A stretch of DNA of 64,000 nucleotides from Gracilaria domingensis (Eukaryota; Rhodophyta; Florideophyceae; Gracilariales; Gracilariaceae), in NCBI GenBank assembly GCA_022539475.1, contig VCMS01000038.1, forward strand, positions 248,001 through 312,000. The letters run 5' to 3'. Each line of letters begins with the position of its first letter. The stretch's first letter is position 1. The notes under the pieces were generated by a model. The model made no database searches. It worked only from the letters and a program-made list of their open reading frames with translations, and was not told the origin of the DNA. Shown one piece after another: positions 22,042 to 32,513 of the stretch. The position numbers were made by a program, and so were the translations under genes.

Positions 22042-24258
22042 TCAAAGCGAACTCATTTGTAGACAGCAGTAGTGTCCAAGCAGATAAGAAGAAGCAAGCA
22101 TAAACCGATAGAATGATGAAGAGCAGTGAATAAACGAATGAAGTAGCTGAATCCATTGAGCGATAATGATCAACCATACGAGCTTCTGGTTTGCGGTAAG
22201 GAACGGATTAACTGAGCATACAGAAGATTTCTTCCGGTGAGGGAAGAGACGAAGGTTCACTCGAACCGCAAATTGCAACCGGCGACGAAGAATGTGCGAA
22301 GTGCGTTCCGATAGCTTCTTTTGACGATCGTTCCTGACAGACACATGACGATTAACAACCAACTTGAATGACTTGGTGCACAACGCTCGTACCGGCTTTT
22401 TCTCGTAGACTTTTCCACGCTCTGGTGGGCAACTGAGATATTCATAACAAGCAGAAACGTGACTTGATATCCTGTACTTCTTCTTGATAAAATCATCGCA
22501 TATGCTGAAGAGAGTGAAAGACCAGGCAACCATACACTTGGTGAGTAGTGCACTAAGTAACCACTTCTGCATAGCTGTGGAAAACTGAAACGGCTTTTGG
22601 ATACGACTCTCATGTCTAACACGGCACGGAAGATAGTAGAAATGGTGAATCCTCCCTCCATTTTTCTCCCATGCTGTAGGATTCAAGAGAGGGTACTTGA
22701 TGTGCGCGGCCAGACGTACGGCCTTTAGACCACAGTCGGAGCAAGAAGAAAGCTCGGATCCTGATTCATGCTGCAAAGAAGAATGATCATTGTCTTCATG
22801 CTTCGCCGAAAGAACTTCTGACTGAATTTCTAGATTCCCGATCTCTGTGAGAGCTGCCAGAGTACTTCCGGATTCACTTTCAAGATTCTCGAAGACTCCG
22901 CTGCAACTGCCTTCTTCATTTCGTTCAGAACGACTAGGTGGAAAGTTATCACTGAAAATCCATGACACTTTAGACTGAGTCTCATGTAAAGCAACATTGA
23001 CCATTCTGACAAACTCTTTGTTGAACTTGGGTTTGGCAAAGTGATCCTGCATTCGCATCTTCTTCACTCTCAACTTTTTCTTCTTTACGAGGCTCTTTTG
23101 AATAGTCGCAACAAGGCCCAGAGCATTTTCAGGATATGGATCCTGCTTCTCTTCAATCTTCGTCTCCAATGAAACAACTGGAGAAGCACTGGAAACCTGA
23201 GGTCCACAAAGCTGCTCAGGTAAAAGTATCTCATCGACATCTCGCTTCGTGGTGAGATCTGGGTGATGCTCGTCGAAAGATCCAGTAGCAATGGCTGACA
23301 AAGCACCTTCTTGTGACTTCTGGTGAGCATCACTGTCCCTTGGAGTCTCTGATACAGATGTCATTTCTTCCGGAGAACAATTGCGGCTGGGGTCCTCCGT
23401 CGACGCCGACCACTTTCGACACGTCTCAAGAACATGAAAAACTTTTCCACACCCATCAACTTGAGTGTCATGGGCTGTTTTCGACCCAAAGCTTCTCGAA
23501 TGACCAACAGGCAGTTGAATGTGTGAAGAAAGTCTCTCTTCATCTTGGTCAACCACTGCTGGTTGTGACTTCGTAACCAGTATATGAGGCTCTTCAACTT
23601 CAGCCACCAGCGAATCAATTTTATCATCAGTCGGCACAGTGTTTGTGGAAGAAACCTGTTCCGACTGCTGCGAAATCTGTGGCGAGGGAAGGCCACTCGG
23701 AATGCTGCGTGATTCCCAAGAGTTCTTCCCGACTACGAAAGCTTTCACTAGTCTCTTCAAAGCCTCATAGTCATCGGCACCACGATAGAAAACAAACTCA
23801 GCAAGCTCGATATGTTCACCAACAGCATTGCCGAGCAATGCAAACTTAGCTTCACTGTCGAGACCTGCTTCTTCGAGCAACAATTCCATCTTCTTCAAGG
23901 ATCCTAACATGTCGGCACTATCGAGTCGCACCGACACTGTTTCGTGCGCAATTTTTTTTGGCTCTTCAACAACCCCAAAGTGGTCGATGAAGGCAGCCTT
24001 AACTTCTTCATAGTCCTCTGCTTCATCAGATAGGGAACCATCAATAACATACCAATCGTAGAAGAAGTCAAACGCTTCTCTCCGTAGGTATCGCAACAAT
24101 TTGGCAGCCCGATCAACATTCTTGACCTCAGGTGCCAACACATTCTCAAAGTGTAGGAAGAACTTCTTAACATCACAAGAAGACCCATCAAAATACATGA
24201 TTCTGGAGGAAGCAGACGAAAGAACAGGCCCTCCTCGAGAGTACCATGTAAACGTCAT
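22042..24258 (-). CDS. gag: E2 Gag-like protein (unit 2)
   Basis: The translation is identical to the product at 17751-19967, with the same start twelve bases inside the LTR (LTR start 24247). With no difference from unit 1, the duplication is very young, or gene conversion or assembly has made the copies identical. Confidence 0.8.
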   Translation of the reverse strand: MTFTWYSRGGPVLSSASSRIMYFDGSSCDVKKFFLHFENVLAPEVKNVDRAAKLLRYLRREAFDFFYDWYVIDGSLSDEAEDYEEVKAAFIDHFGVVEEPKKIAHETVSVRLDSADMLGSLKKMELLLEEAGLDSEAKFALLGNAVGEHIELAEFVFYRGADDYEALKRLVKAFVVGKNSWESRSIPSGLPSPQISQQSEQVSSTNTVPTDDKIDSLVAEVEEPHILVTKSQPAVVDQDEERLSSHIQLPVGHSRSFGSKTAHDTQVDGCGKVFHVLETCRKWSASTEDPSRNCSPEEMTSVSETPRDSDAHQKSQEGALSAIATGSFDEHHPDLTTKRDVDEILLPEQLCGPQVSSASPVVSLETKIEEKQDPYPENALGLVATIQKSLVKKKKLRVKKMRMQDHFAKPKFNKEFVRMVNVALHETQSKVSWIFSDNFPPSRSERNEEGSCSGVFENLESESGSTLAALTEIGNLEIQSEVLSAKHEDNDHSSLQHESGSELSSCSDCGLKAVRLAAHIKYPLLNPTAWEKNGGRIHHFYYLPCRVRHESRIQKPFQFSTAMQKWLLSALLTKCMVAWSFTLFSICDDFIKKKYRISSHVSACYEYLSCPPERGKVYEKKPVRALCTKSFKLVVNRHVSVRNDRQKKLSERTSHILRRRLQFAVRVNLRLFPHRKKSSVCSVNPFLTANQKLVWLIIIAQWIQLLHSFIHCSSSFYRFMLASSYLLGHYCCLQMSSL

Positions 24259-26211
24259 TTTTGTACCGAATGCGCAGAATGACGCGGGTGGTGACAAACC
24301 CAAGGAGGAGGTCGAGAGTACCAGCCTAGAAAGGCGAAACAAACCGATAAATGTAGCTCAGTGGTTTGTAAAAGAAAACAAACTGACAACCAACAGGCCT
24401 ATGCCTGCAAGATTCAATGACAATGGCAAACAAGCAACAACGAACGATAAACCAAACGACCGATCTGCACGAACAAAGAAACCAAATAGTACCAGCGTAC
24501 CAACAGCACTGAACACTTCTAGATGAAAAAACCAACAATCAATACAATAAGTAGAGCTTCAAAGCGCCTACAACTCGAGGCCTAAGCAATGAGCTCCAAC
24601 AACTTGACAGACAACTAGATTAGCACCAACACGTACGATCACTCTCTCGGTCACATACGCGGCGCCAACCCAACTGAAAGACAGAACACAAGCCCAATCT
24701 TAGGGCACTGTTACATAAACACTGAAGAGACGGTGATGTTCAGAACGGGAGGAACAACCTGGTAGATAGTACGGATTTTCCAGATAGACGGAGACCAAGA
24801 ACAAGTAAAGCAACTCAAGCAAACCAAATACGATGATAGAGAGAAAGGCAAATCAGCAAAGCAAATGACCAGAATAAACAAACAAGAAAGCAATCATCAA
24901 CAAACAACTGAAGAGTAGCGAGGGCAAACAACAATAGCCGCAGCAGTGCAATACGGGCCCATCGTAGGGCAGCACTGTGCGATACAACGGTGTCGGGGTG
25001 GGAGACCAAGCCACCCGAAGAGAACGAAAGGGAACCAAAGGAGGAAAGTTGGTGGCAGAGAAAGCACTGACTGTGCTGAAGGAAGTTGGGGATGCCAAGG
25101 GGAAAAGATGGGCTTCACGAAGAACGGGAGTGTGGGGACGAATAATGTAGGTGGTCTGGACTTGATGATCTGGTCTTGATCGTGTGGTCTGACTGAGATG
25201 AGATGACGGCGAGAGTGAGAAGATGAGGGTCTATATAGACAGCCACATGCTGCGGCAGCTTCCAACATTCAATATGACATGTCACCATCGGTCGTGTGAT
25301 ACACGAATATTAGACACGAAGTTCCATTCCAAGTATTCATGGCAGACGAATGTTCTAGTTGCCGAAACCCTAAGCCAAGAAGTTGTACTCGCCCTTCTTA
25401 TTGGGTGCGGGATGCATGCCGGAGTCATTGCTGATACTAGTAGCATGTTGCGTCACACATTATGCGTTGAGGTGGAAGCAGCCAGGCTCCATGGAGATAG
25501 ACTAGGTTGAATACATCATCTTGTCATAGCCACGCTGTCTCTCAGCGGCGCTGTCCTGCGCGCATCGGCGCCGTCTATGATAGAAATTAACGAGAGATCA
25601 ATTGTGTCGCGTGGAACCACGCGCGAGATTGATGTTGTTGCGGACGTGTCGCGGCAGTGGCAGCATTCGTAGCACTTCACTAGTAGATCGTGGTGACACA
25701 GCATCATATGCGGTGTATAGGTAGCCGCATCACCATGCACTTTGCACACGGTCATAATGACAGTCTCTGTCTGATACGAGTGTAGCAGCAAAGCCAGAAA
25801 GGGCAAGCTCCAGAACAGCACCAAGCAGCGAAATCATAGCGTAACGGCAGCGGGGCGGGTGCGCTGTAGTACGGTGTCCAGGGGTGCGGCGATGGGCGGA
25901 AAGTGAGCAACGAGTGGCGGCACCAATTGCAACAATCTTCGAGGCGGTGGTTGTGTGTGAGGCGTGCGGAAAGAGAGATGACACAGTGCTGCGCGGTCGG
26001 CGATGAGCGCAGCTGAAGCACCGCGGTCACTGTGCGGCGGCCTGTTCGGGTCGCTTCGAGACGACGGAGGGAGCGATGGTGAGCCTCTGCGCTGTCTGGT
26101 TGTGCTAAATAAGCAACCAACCCTGCAAACCCTAGTTCCAGCAGTGCACTTTGATGTACGCCGTTCCGCCTCTTTCGTGTCATTTGTGGTACTGACGAAT
26201 CCGCCTTTACA
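24247..26211 (-). repeat. E2 LTR, third copy
   Basis: The outermost 5' LTR of the array on the element strand. It ends CCTTTACA at 26211 and is followed by GTTTC, which nearly matches the GTTCC before the first LTR. Confidence 0.92.
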
Positions 26212-26767
26212 GTTTCGCTGTTCATTAAAGAAATTTTGGCAAGTCTACTAATACTGCTACAAGCCTACGCAAAACTACAAATACAGTAAAAATAAGTAGC
26301 AAAGTTTTGCATTTATTGTATTATTTTCTTCTTTCCTTCATAAAAATTATCAACTTGTCGGCACTATTATCAACAGTTTAAGTAATTTCAATAATGAAGG
26401 AACTGTTCTTACAAGGTTCATTTCAAGGAGCTTTGCGACCATTATTTTGAAAGTATTTCAAAGCTCTCATACCGCTTCACTAATATGTCCTTTTTCAGCA
26501 ATGTTTGTCATGGCGTCTGCAACTATTCTGCAATACGTTTCACATCTGCAATACGTGTATCAATTTTGTTTCTTACGAATTGCAGAATTTGACGTGCGTA
26601 AACTGTCTATTGAAGTGCATTAGGCCTACCTAATTAAACCTGACAATTTGGTTGAAATATTACTTTTCTATATATAACTGGCCTGACTCGACTTGATTTT
26701 GCTGTGTTATACCGATTCAAGACACAAAGATAAATTTATTTGGAATCTATCGATGCGTGTGCTGATA
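26212..26767. other. AT-rich intergenic DNA
   Basis: No open frames, RNA genes or repeats recognised between the E2 array and the inverted-repeat element. Confidence 0.45.
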
Positions 26768-27396
26768 GTAGAAACCGCAGTTTTTAGTAGATTGAGCTCC
26801 CTGCTATCTAAAAGTGTCAGCCAATTTGTAGAAAACTCTCTATTTTGTAGATAATTGCCTCTTTTATAGTTAGCTGCCTATTATCATAGTTCAGAATCTT
26901 CATACACTGCATGTATGTGAAGACGTACAGTACGTGAGAGCGCAAAAGTCTGAATTGCTAGAAAATGTATGTGTTAATAGCCGCACGGTAGCGTATGCGC
27001 ATGCGTGGGGAGCTACAGCAGCACAGCTAGAATCAGCCACTCAAGAGTCTGGGTAGCCTGTAGTTTAAATTGCTTTCCCGTTTGGGCACAAGACAGAATT
27101 GCAGCCTAAAGCGGCTGCTCTGTCCTTGCTGTCTTGCCCGGAAGGGCATAATAAATACCCGGACACAGCGGGAGACCGCTAGTGTTCGGAGGCAGAACCC
27201 AACAGAGACTGTTGGAGTTCCTTTGTGCCTGCTCCCTTGTTTTGTTCCTCCCTCTGCTCGCCTGTTCTTTCGCGCATCGCGTGCGACCAACAGTATGACA
27301 CGATAGTTTTGTATGATTTCAGCGTGATGACCACCTATCTACAGTAGACAGTTATCTATAGTAAGGGCAGTCATCTACTAAAAACAGGATTTCTAC
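26768..27396. mobile_element. Inverted-repeat (MITE-like) element, split by a solo LTR
   Basis: The left end (26768-26818, GTAGAAACC...GTTTTTAGTAGAT...) and the reverse complement of the right end (27345-27396) agree over about 50 bases with scattered mismatches and small gaps. Inside each end are short repeated units of the form GTAGATAACTGCC (for example near 26855 and 27345), resembling subterminal transposase-binding repeats. Without the nested LTR the element is about 300 bp and non-coding, typical of a non-autonomous DNA transposon. I could not define a target duplication, so the superfamily is open. Confidence 0.5.
26972..27292 (+). repeat. Solo LTR, 321 bp, with perfect target duplication
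   Basis: The sequence begins TGTTAATAGC and ends CGACCAACA, flanked by GTATG on both sides (26967-26971 and 27293-27297). A TATA-like ATAAATA near 27150 and the downstream layout give plus orientation. No internal region remains, so it is the product of LTR-LTR recombination. Small size and the CCAACA end suggest a Ty1/copia lineage, but it is unlike the E3 LTR. Confidence 0.85.
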
Positions 27397-27680
27397 CATT
27401 ACATATATCATCTAGAAAAGAATGTGTATTTTATACGTAACCGTGCTTTTGAGCAGAAGGTCAATAATACTTACTTCGGTCTATTATACCTCATATTGAC
27501 GAGTGCATGGGACCGCGTCCCAATATTTATGGGACGCTACCCCATGCACTTGACAAACCAAACAAGCCACAGAATCTGCACAGATGGCGTTGCTACTCGT
27601 TGCGGTACAATGATATATGACACGATTGGTCAACAATCTCGGACGAACCATGGGCGCTCAAGAGCAATGGGAGAGAAATT
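27298..27680. other. Intergenic, nothing beyond the inverted-repeat element's right end
   Basis: Apart from the inverted-repeat element's right arm (to 27396), I see no gene. The open frame at 27424-27684 has no family resemblance. Confidence 0.4.
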
Positions 27681-29159
27681 TTAAGCCATCAGAAACACCT
27701 GCCTCGTGCGGAACACGACACATTTTTTGGCAGATCTCGGCACATTGTTCAGGTTGGAAAACGGATTCATCAACTGAATACTAGTAAAGAAAATGCGAAT
27801 GCACCGGTCTCTGGCCAGCTGCTGTTGATCTCCTTGGAACGTTTGATGACCGATTCCAGTCCCTCGTCCCTGCCATATGGAGAGAGGCTTGAATTGACTT
27901 GAGGCAAAGCGAGGCGACCCAAACTTGGTTATGGGAAACACTCCAGAATCTTCAATAAACTCAGGCACAACGTTGTTTGAATTCAAAACGCCGAGGTGTA
28001 CGTCCGAATCCTTTGCCACAATCACCGGCGTGAAGCTCTTGTCAGAAGCTCCATCGATACTAAACGAGGCCAAGCCTCTCTTGCCCGCAAACGTGAATTC
28101 GCATTCATCGAACGCCACCTCACAACTGTCCTTAGGAACTGGACTGGGAGTTGGAACCAGACTGGTACACTGTTGGATGGTAAGGAGTTCATGACAGCGA
28201 GGGTCATCAGTTCTCGGACAAGTGGCTGCGATCTCCGACGTAAAGTAAATAGCCGCGGCTACATCCTCGAGCGTAGTAAAACAGTTAACTTCAACAAGGC
28301 GATCATGTACCCTGCCCAGGAGAGTATCCGCCCATCTTAGCGTCTCATCCGTAGTAACAGCGGATACTAGTGAACGAGTGAGACTGTCCATGTCTCGATC
28401 AACACCACCCACGGCTGAGATAATGTACCCTGCTTGGATGATAACTTCGTGCCCCTTCTTTGAGACAGTCAAACGTGCACGGCAGAACTTTCCCCCCGCG
28501 CAATCACCCGTTCCGACGTACTCCTGCACGAAAAAATCTTCGACGTCGGGCACAACATCCTTTCCGTTCCAGTGTGGTAATGAAGACTGTGATAAGTGAT
28601 TGACAACTTTAGTGGGGTCAGGATGGGAAGACCAAGGCAAGTACGCAATTTCTGATCTGAAATACGGGGTCTCTGTCGGTGCAGACGGATGCACGATAGG
28701 CAGTTGATTGGGAGTGCGGTTGAAGAAATGGCTATCTTGCCTGAGTAAATTGTAGGACACATGACGCCGAGAGACAATGAGAAATGAAGCCGATATCAAA
28801 ATGACCACGGGCAACGCTTTAAGCACAAGAGAGACAGACGACGAGAGAGAAACACGGTGCTCGTGCTCATGTACAATATGTCGAAACTGTGGAGCTTGAC
28901 GTGGGGAACTGAGCGGAATGGAGTCGTAAAGAGGAGGACCATGACCTGCGGTAGAATCCATAACAAGTCGAGCTTTAGCTAAAGATACCGTACTATCGAT
29001 GAGAAGATTCTTCTCTTCGACAGTACGGGGAGTATTTGACGATAGATAAGCGGAACGGATTTGAACGGTTTTATACCCCAAGAACAATGGTACGGACATG
29101 TTTCCAGCTGATTTTTCAACAATGGGATGATTTCCTGCCATGCAAATTCGGAGGTCCAT
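27681..29159 (-). CDS. Single-pass membrane protein, family not recognised
   Basis: A 492-codon open frame. One strong transmembrane segment, KALPVVILISASFLIV, is at about residues 113-128 and is preceded by a His/Arg-rich stretch and a Pro/Ser-rich N-terminus. No signal peptide is seen, so a type II topology with a large lumenal or extracellular C-terminal domain is likely (inference). That domain has several Cys, an N-x-T site and a VRDRL-like helical region, but no catalytic motif I know. The Met at 28961 (MDSTAGHGPPLYDS) is a plausible alternative start, because the residues before it look less protein-like. It stands alone, with no intron needed. Confidence 0.6.
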   Translation of the reverse strand: MDLRICMAGNHPIVEKSAGNMSVPLFLGYKTVQIRSAYLSSNTPRTVEEKNLLIDSTVSLAKARLVMDSTAGHGPPLYDSIPLSSPRQAPQFRHIVHEHEHRVSLSSSVSLVLKALPVVILISASFLIVSRRHVSYNLLRQDSHFFNRTPNQLPIVHPSAPTETPYFRSEIAYLPWSSHPDPTKVVNHLSQSSLPHWNGKDVVPDVEDFFVQEYVGTGDCAGGKFCRARLTVSKKGHEVIIQAGYIISAVGGVDRDMDSLTRSLVSAVTTDETLRWADTLLGRVHDRLVEVNCFTTLEDVAAAIYFTSEIAATCPRTDDPRCHELLTIQQCTSLVPTPSPVPKDSCEVAFDECEFTFAGKRGLASFSIDGASDKSFTPVIVAKDSDVHLGVLNSNNVVPEFIEDSGVFPITKFGSPRFASSQFKPLSIWQGRGTGIGHQTFQGDQQQLARDRCIRIFFTSIQLMNPFSNLNNVPRSAKKCVVFRTRQVFLMA

Positions 29160-30745
29160 TGCAAACCTGACATGTGCAGAATTGATCAGTTATGCGCACA
29201 AGTGGATACATACATGTACGAGAAACTCATTGACCCATTCAGTTTGCTTAAATCGAGCTACGTATCCCTACACGTACGTGTAGTATAAAACAGTAAATGT
29301 TGGCCTAGTCTGCGCGTATCGGTACACGTCTCTGTGTTGACTGGGAGCATTCTGCTCGTGCTCTTCAAGACTGCGCTCGCGTGTATGGAACTTCTTCACT
29401 TTCCAATGGATGTTCTTCATGAGTAAGATTCAGATACCCCATTGTCGTGAGTTGGACCTGACGTCGACCGCAACTCTAAAGAAGGTCAGATGATCTACGG
29501 TGGAAGGGACTTGTAACTAAGTCATGTTGAGTGTAAGGGTGGAACAAAGAGACTTCTTGTCCGCCTCGAGCACGATGGGGGGGTAACAACAAGTCCAACA
29601 TTTACACATGTTCTAGATTCCACAACATCACATTAGAGAAAACCAGAACTTCAGAAATGAAATTACATCCGGTTTTTGAGGGTTTCTGTGTAAGTTTTTG
29701 ATATATTAGAAAAGGAATATCCGTTACTTATTTTTATCGAAAAAAGCTCGAAATTGGCCAATATATCAGTTTTTAACGAGTAACTGACAAATACTGAGTT
29801 AGGTTAGGTTTTGTTCGCTTGTCAGCTCACTTCGAACGCACGCTTCGTTCGGCAAGAACTCTCCGCGCATCTCTCTGCTCCCCTCTTCATGAAGATATCT
29901 TCCGTTTGCTTTCGATTGCTTGATGGCGCAGTTTGCTCCTCATGCCCCCATCATGGACACGATCAATTCAGGACACGATGTTTAATGAGAGAGGCGCGCA
30001 ACAGCGCGTCAGCACGTTCAGAGCTATGGAGATATGTCCCGAGTCAAAGTAAAGAGTCAAGGGTTTTCTACCTCACCATGTAAAGTTGTTCATTGACTTT
30101 CTCGAAAACGAGAAAATAGAACAATTTCTGAAATCAGATCGTCACATACATATTGTATTTCTTTAGGAAGCACTCCCTAACTTTTTGCTCATCTACGAAC
30201 AGATACCATGAGATGTTCCGCAGCCATGTAGTGTCAGTACTACTTTGATGCTTCCCACAAACTGTTATTCATCCAGAAGAGTTCTGCTATAAAGCACAGC
30301 GTTGATGCTTCACTCGCGATGTCGAACACAGGCGCTTCTTAGAGGTTCCCAAATACTTTGCGCCAGTACGCATACGAGTTATGCACGTGGTTATTTCTGC
30401 ATGGCCATGACATCGATGGACAAAGCTTACACATTCATATGAATAGCTTTTCGCTTTATGTAGATCCCTAACACGTTTTCGCCAACATTAGTAAGGAAGC
30501 GACGAATCCTTACTTTAAAAGTTAGTAACAAAATCTTTCTTCAAGAATTATTTGGTCCCAATATCTTTTTCAAGTGTTATGCATATTCCCAGAATGTATG
30601 AGCACACCGCTTTAGAAAAGCAATCACAGTTCTGATTACATCCAGAAACATACATTGATTAAAGGAAGGATACTCAATTGTCTTTGGCTGAAAGGTGTAA
30701 AGGTGACAAGAAGCTGAAATGTTGCTAGTGCCTTCGTCAAAATAG
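29160..30745. other. Intergenic, no gene recognised
   Basis: A 1.6-kb stretch with only short open frames (the longest is 90 codons at 29811-30083, Cys- and Ser-rich but without family features). A small inverted pair, TGATATATT near 29698 and AATATATCA near 29760, could form a weak hairpin. Confidence 0.4.
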
Positions 30746-30753
30746 TATAAAAG
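30746..30753 (+). promoter_or_regulatory. TATA box of the Cys-rich secreted protein gene
   Basis: TATAAAAG lies 95 bp ahead of the start codon at 30841. It is a full-consensus TATA element at a fitting distance for a transcription start in the 30775-30785 region. Confidence 0.6.
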
Positions 30754-30840
30754 CGCTTTAGTTGAAAGGTACAACATCGTTCTATATCTCTCACGTCATC
30801 CTTTACATCTGGTTCCATACAACCCAGCCCCGTTTCCAAC

Positions 30841-31287
30841 ATGAGGATCATTTTTCTACTTGTTCTCGGTACGGCCCTCGCCATTCCGAAATTGGATGAG
30901 GAGGGCATCGTGGACGAGTACCTTAAGACTGCGGATCGCAGAGCTACCGGCGAAGGGCCATGCTACATGGCAAATAACAGAAGGTTAGGAGGCGCTGTTT
31001 GCGACACCACGCAGTGCTGCCACGGTGAAAATGGAGGAAGGTGCCTTCTTTCGGTGCACAATCGCTGCGTGATGCACAACATGAGAGGAAACCATGTGAA
31101 CCTGGCATGCCATGACTGCGCATGTTACAAGAGTGCTTCCGGCCAGCCCGCCGCAGCTTGCCTCGCAGGCGTGACTAGCCGAGGATCTTGGCTGAACAAG
31201 GTGGTAAAGGTGTTTGATGTTAGCGCACATTGCTTTGATCCGTGCGATGGATGCTGCGGGGGAACGTACAATACTGAATGTGACTAG
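30841..31287 (+). CDS. Small secreted cysteine-rich protein
   Basis: 148 residues. An N-terminal signal peptide (MRIIFLLVLGTALA) is followed by an acidic, propeptide-like stretch to about residue 36. The rest has 15 cysteines, including CC pairs (TQCC, DGCC) and a CHDCAC cluster, which points to an extracellular disulphide-rich fold. I do not recognise the family, and no enzymatic motif is visible. Candidate roles such as cell-wall binding or defence are guesses. It is intact, intronless and has a strong TATA box, so it is probably expressed. An odd cysteine number would leave one free or allow dimer formation. Confidence 0.7.
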   Translation: MRIIFLLVLGTALAIPKLDEEGIVDEYLKTADRRATGEGPCYMANNRRLGGAVCDTTQCCHGENGGRCLLSVHNRCVMHNMRGNHVNLACHDCACYKSASGQPAAACLAGVTSRGSWLNKVVKVFDVSAHCFDPCDGCCGGTYNTECD

Positions 31288-31532
31288 GCGAAAATGGTCA
31301 TGGCCTTCAGTGGGATGATAGCTTTGTCCAACTGACTTCTAGGCGCAGCTCGCCGAGATCTGAAAGACCTCTGTTGGACCGCTGTTGTTTGCTACGACAA
31401 GTTCTCCAATAAATGGAATGCATGAAATAATTTTGACAAATACGAAAAAGATTTGTCCACATACTCCACCTGTGAGATATTGTCCACGCCCCACAAGCGT
31501 ACACGTGTTTAACGTGCACGTGCACAGAGTGT

Positions 31533-32513
31533 TCATCGCTGCCCCGACGCGGCCTTCCGTCGGGCGCGAAGCTGCTCCAAGCGCCTCTGCCGCCCCACCA
31601 CGTCCGACGCTCTCCGCGCACGTCGCTGCGCGCTCGCCTCAGCACTCGCCGCAGCGCCGACAAACGTGTCTCTCCTCCCCGCGTCCGTCCGCCCGGCCGT
31701 CTCGCTCCCCGTCGCCCCGGAGCCCGCCGGCCGCGGCGCCATCCTCGCACGGTCTTCCGTCGCCCCGAATGGACGCGGAGCTTCGCCGCTACGGGCGGCG
31801 GTCATGCCAGACGCCGCCGAACTAGAGCTGCCACCCGGGGCGATCATCGGTTCCGAGCTCGGGCTGTCCGGTGGCGACGACGGCGCGTCGCGGGCGCGAC
31901 TTGGTGACGATGCGTCTCTCTCGCGGTTGAGGAGCTTGCGCATGTTCTTCACGGAGGAGGCTCCGACCGATTCCATCGTCCTCCAGCCGCGCTGCATGGC
32001 CGCGCCGACGGCCTCGGCGCCCTCGGCCCCGACGCGACGCATGCTCGCCGCCGTACTGCCCGACGTGGCCGGCGTTACTGACGAGTGCGATGCTTGTGCG
32101 GTGCTGCTGTCTGCCAGTACCCCGCCGAGATCGGTTAGTTCGGACATGCCGAGGAACTTGGAGAGCAGGCCGACCACTTCTCTTGCCGCGATGTTCTTGT
32201 CCACAGCCGCCATTGCGTTGAGACGCGCTTCTGACAGCATGATGTGCAGCTTTGCCACCACCTCATGTTGCCACTCTTCCTCGGCGTTCTCTTGCAGGTA
32301 GCTGATGTTTCCGATGAGACGCCGTGTGGCTTCGAGAGCCGCCCGGAAAGCGTTGAATTTCAGGAGGCGTTTGGGCTGTGTCTCGAACCTGATCAGCTTC
32401 GCTTCTGTTAGGTTGTGTGAGAGAATTGCCTTGTAGTCGCCTTGCAGAGCCAGTTGCTCCAGCGCGTTGAGCCCATGTGTACTTCGATCTCGATTGTTTT
32501 TCCACGAGAGCAT
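31533..32513 (-). CDS. Paralogue A of an unrecognised helical-domain family
   Basis: About 326 residues. Residues 10-130 form an all-helical domain (LEQLALQGDYKAILSHNLTE, RLLKFNAFRAALEATRRL, VVGLLSKFLGMSEL) that aligns along its length with the protein at 33516-34793. The remainder is a low-complexity Ala/Arg/Ser/Pro tail that ends in a basic helix. The open frame reaches 32591, but I start at the Met at 32513 because MLSWKNNRDRSTHG lines up with the start of the paralogue. The C-terminal half is encoded by very GC-rich DNA (31540-32130), unlike its neighbour. I know no function. The folded domain plus disordered basic tail suggests a binding or scaffold role. Confidence 0.65.
   Translation of the reverse strand: MLSWKNNRDRSTHGLNALEQLALQGDYKAILSHNLTEAKLIRFETQPKRLLKFNAFRAALEATRRLIGNISYLQENAEEEWQHEVVAKLHIMLSEARLNAMAAVDKNIAAREVVGLLSKFLGMSELTDLGGVLADSSTAQASHSSVTPATSGSTAASMRRVGAEGAEAVGAAMQRGWRTMESVGASSVKNMRKLLNRERDASSPSRARDAPSSPPDSPSSEPMIAPGGSSSSAASGMTAARSGEAPRPFGATEDRARMAPRPAGSGATGSETAGRTDAGRRDTFVGAAASAEASAQRRARRASDVVGRQRRLEQLRARRKAASGQR

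Larger units (their letters stand above)
15665..26211 (-). mobile_element. Non-autonomous gag-only LTR element E2 as a three-LTR tandem array
   Basis: Three LTRs (15665-17629, 19956-21920, 24247-26211; 1965 bp each) alternate with two internal regions (17630-19955, 21921-24246). The repeat unit is 4291 bp, and every stretch I compared between units, including the 766-codon frames, is identical. LTR ends are TGTAAACG...CCTTTACA. Flanks are GTTCC (15660-15664) and GTTTC (26212-26216), a one-mismatch target duplication. The internal region of about 2.3 kb encodes only a Gag-like protein, with no protease, RT, RNase H or integrase. Gag, primer-binding site and LTR resemble E1, so E1-type enzymes could mobilise it. 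The array could come from unequal LTR recombination, or it could be an assembly artefact. Confidence 0.9.

Noticed and set aside
26212-26216. Perfect target duplication for the E2 array
   Set aside because: The flanks are GTTCC and GTTTC, one mismatch. I report it as near-match only.
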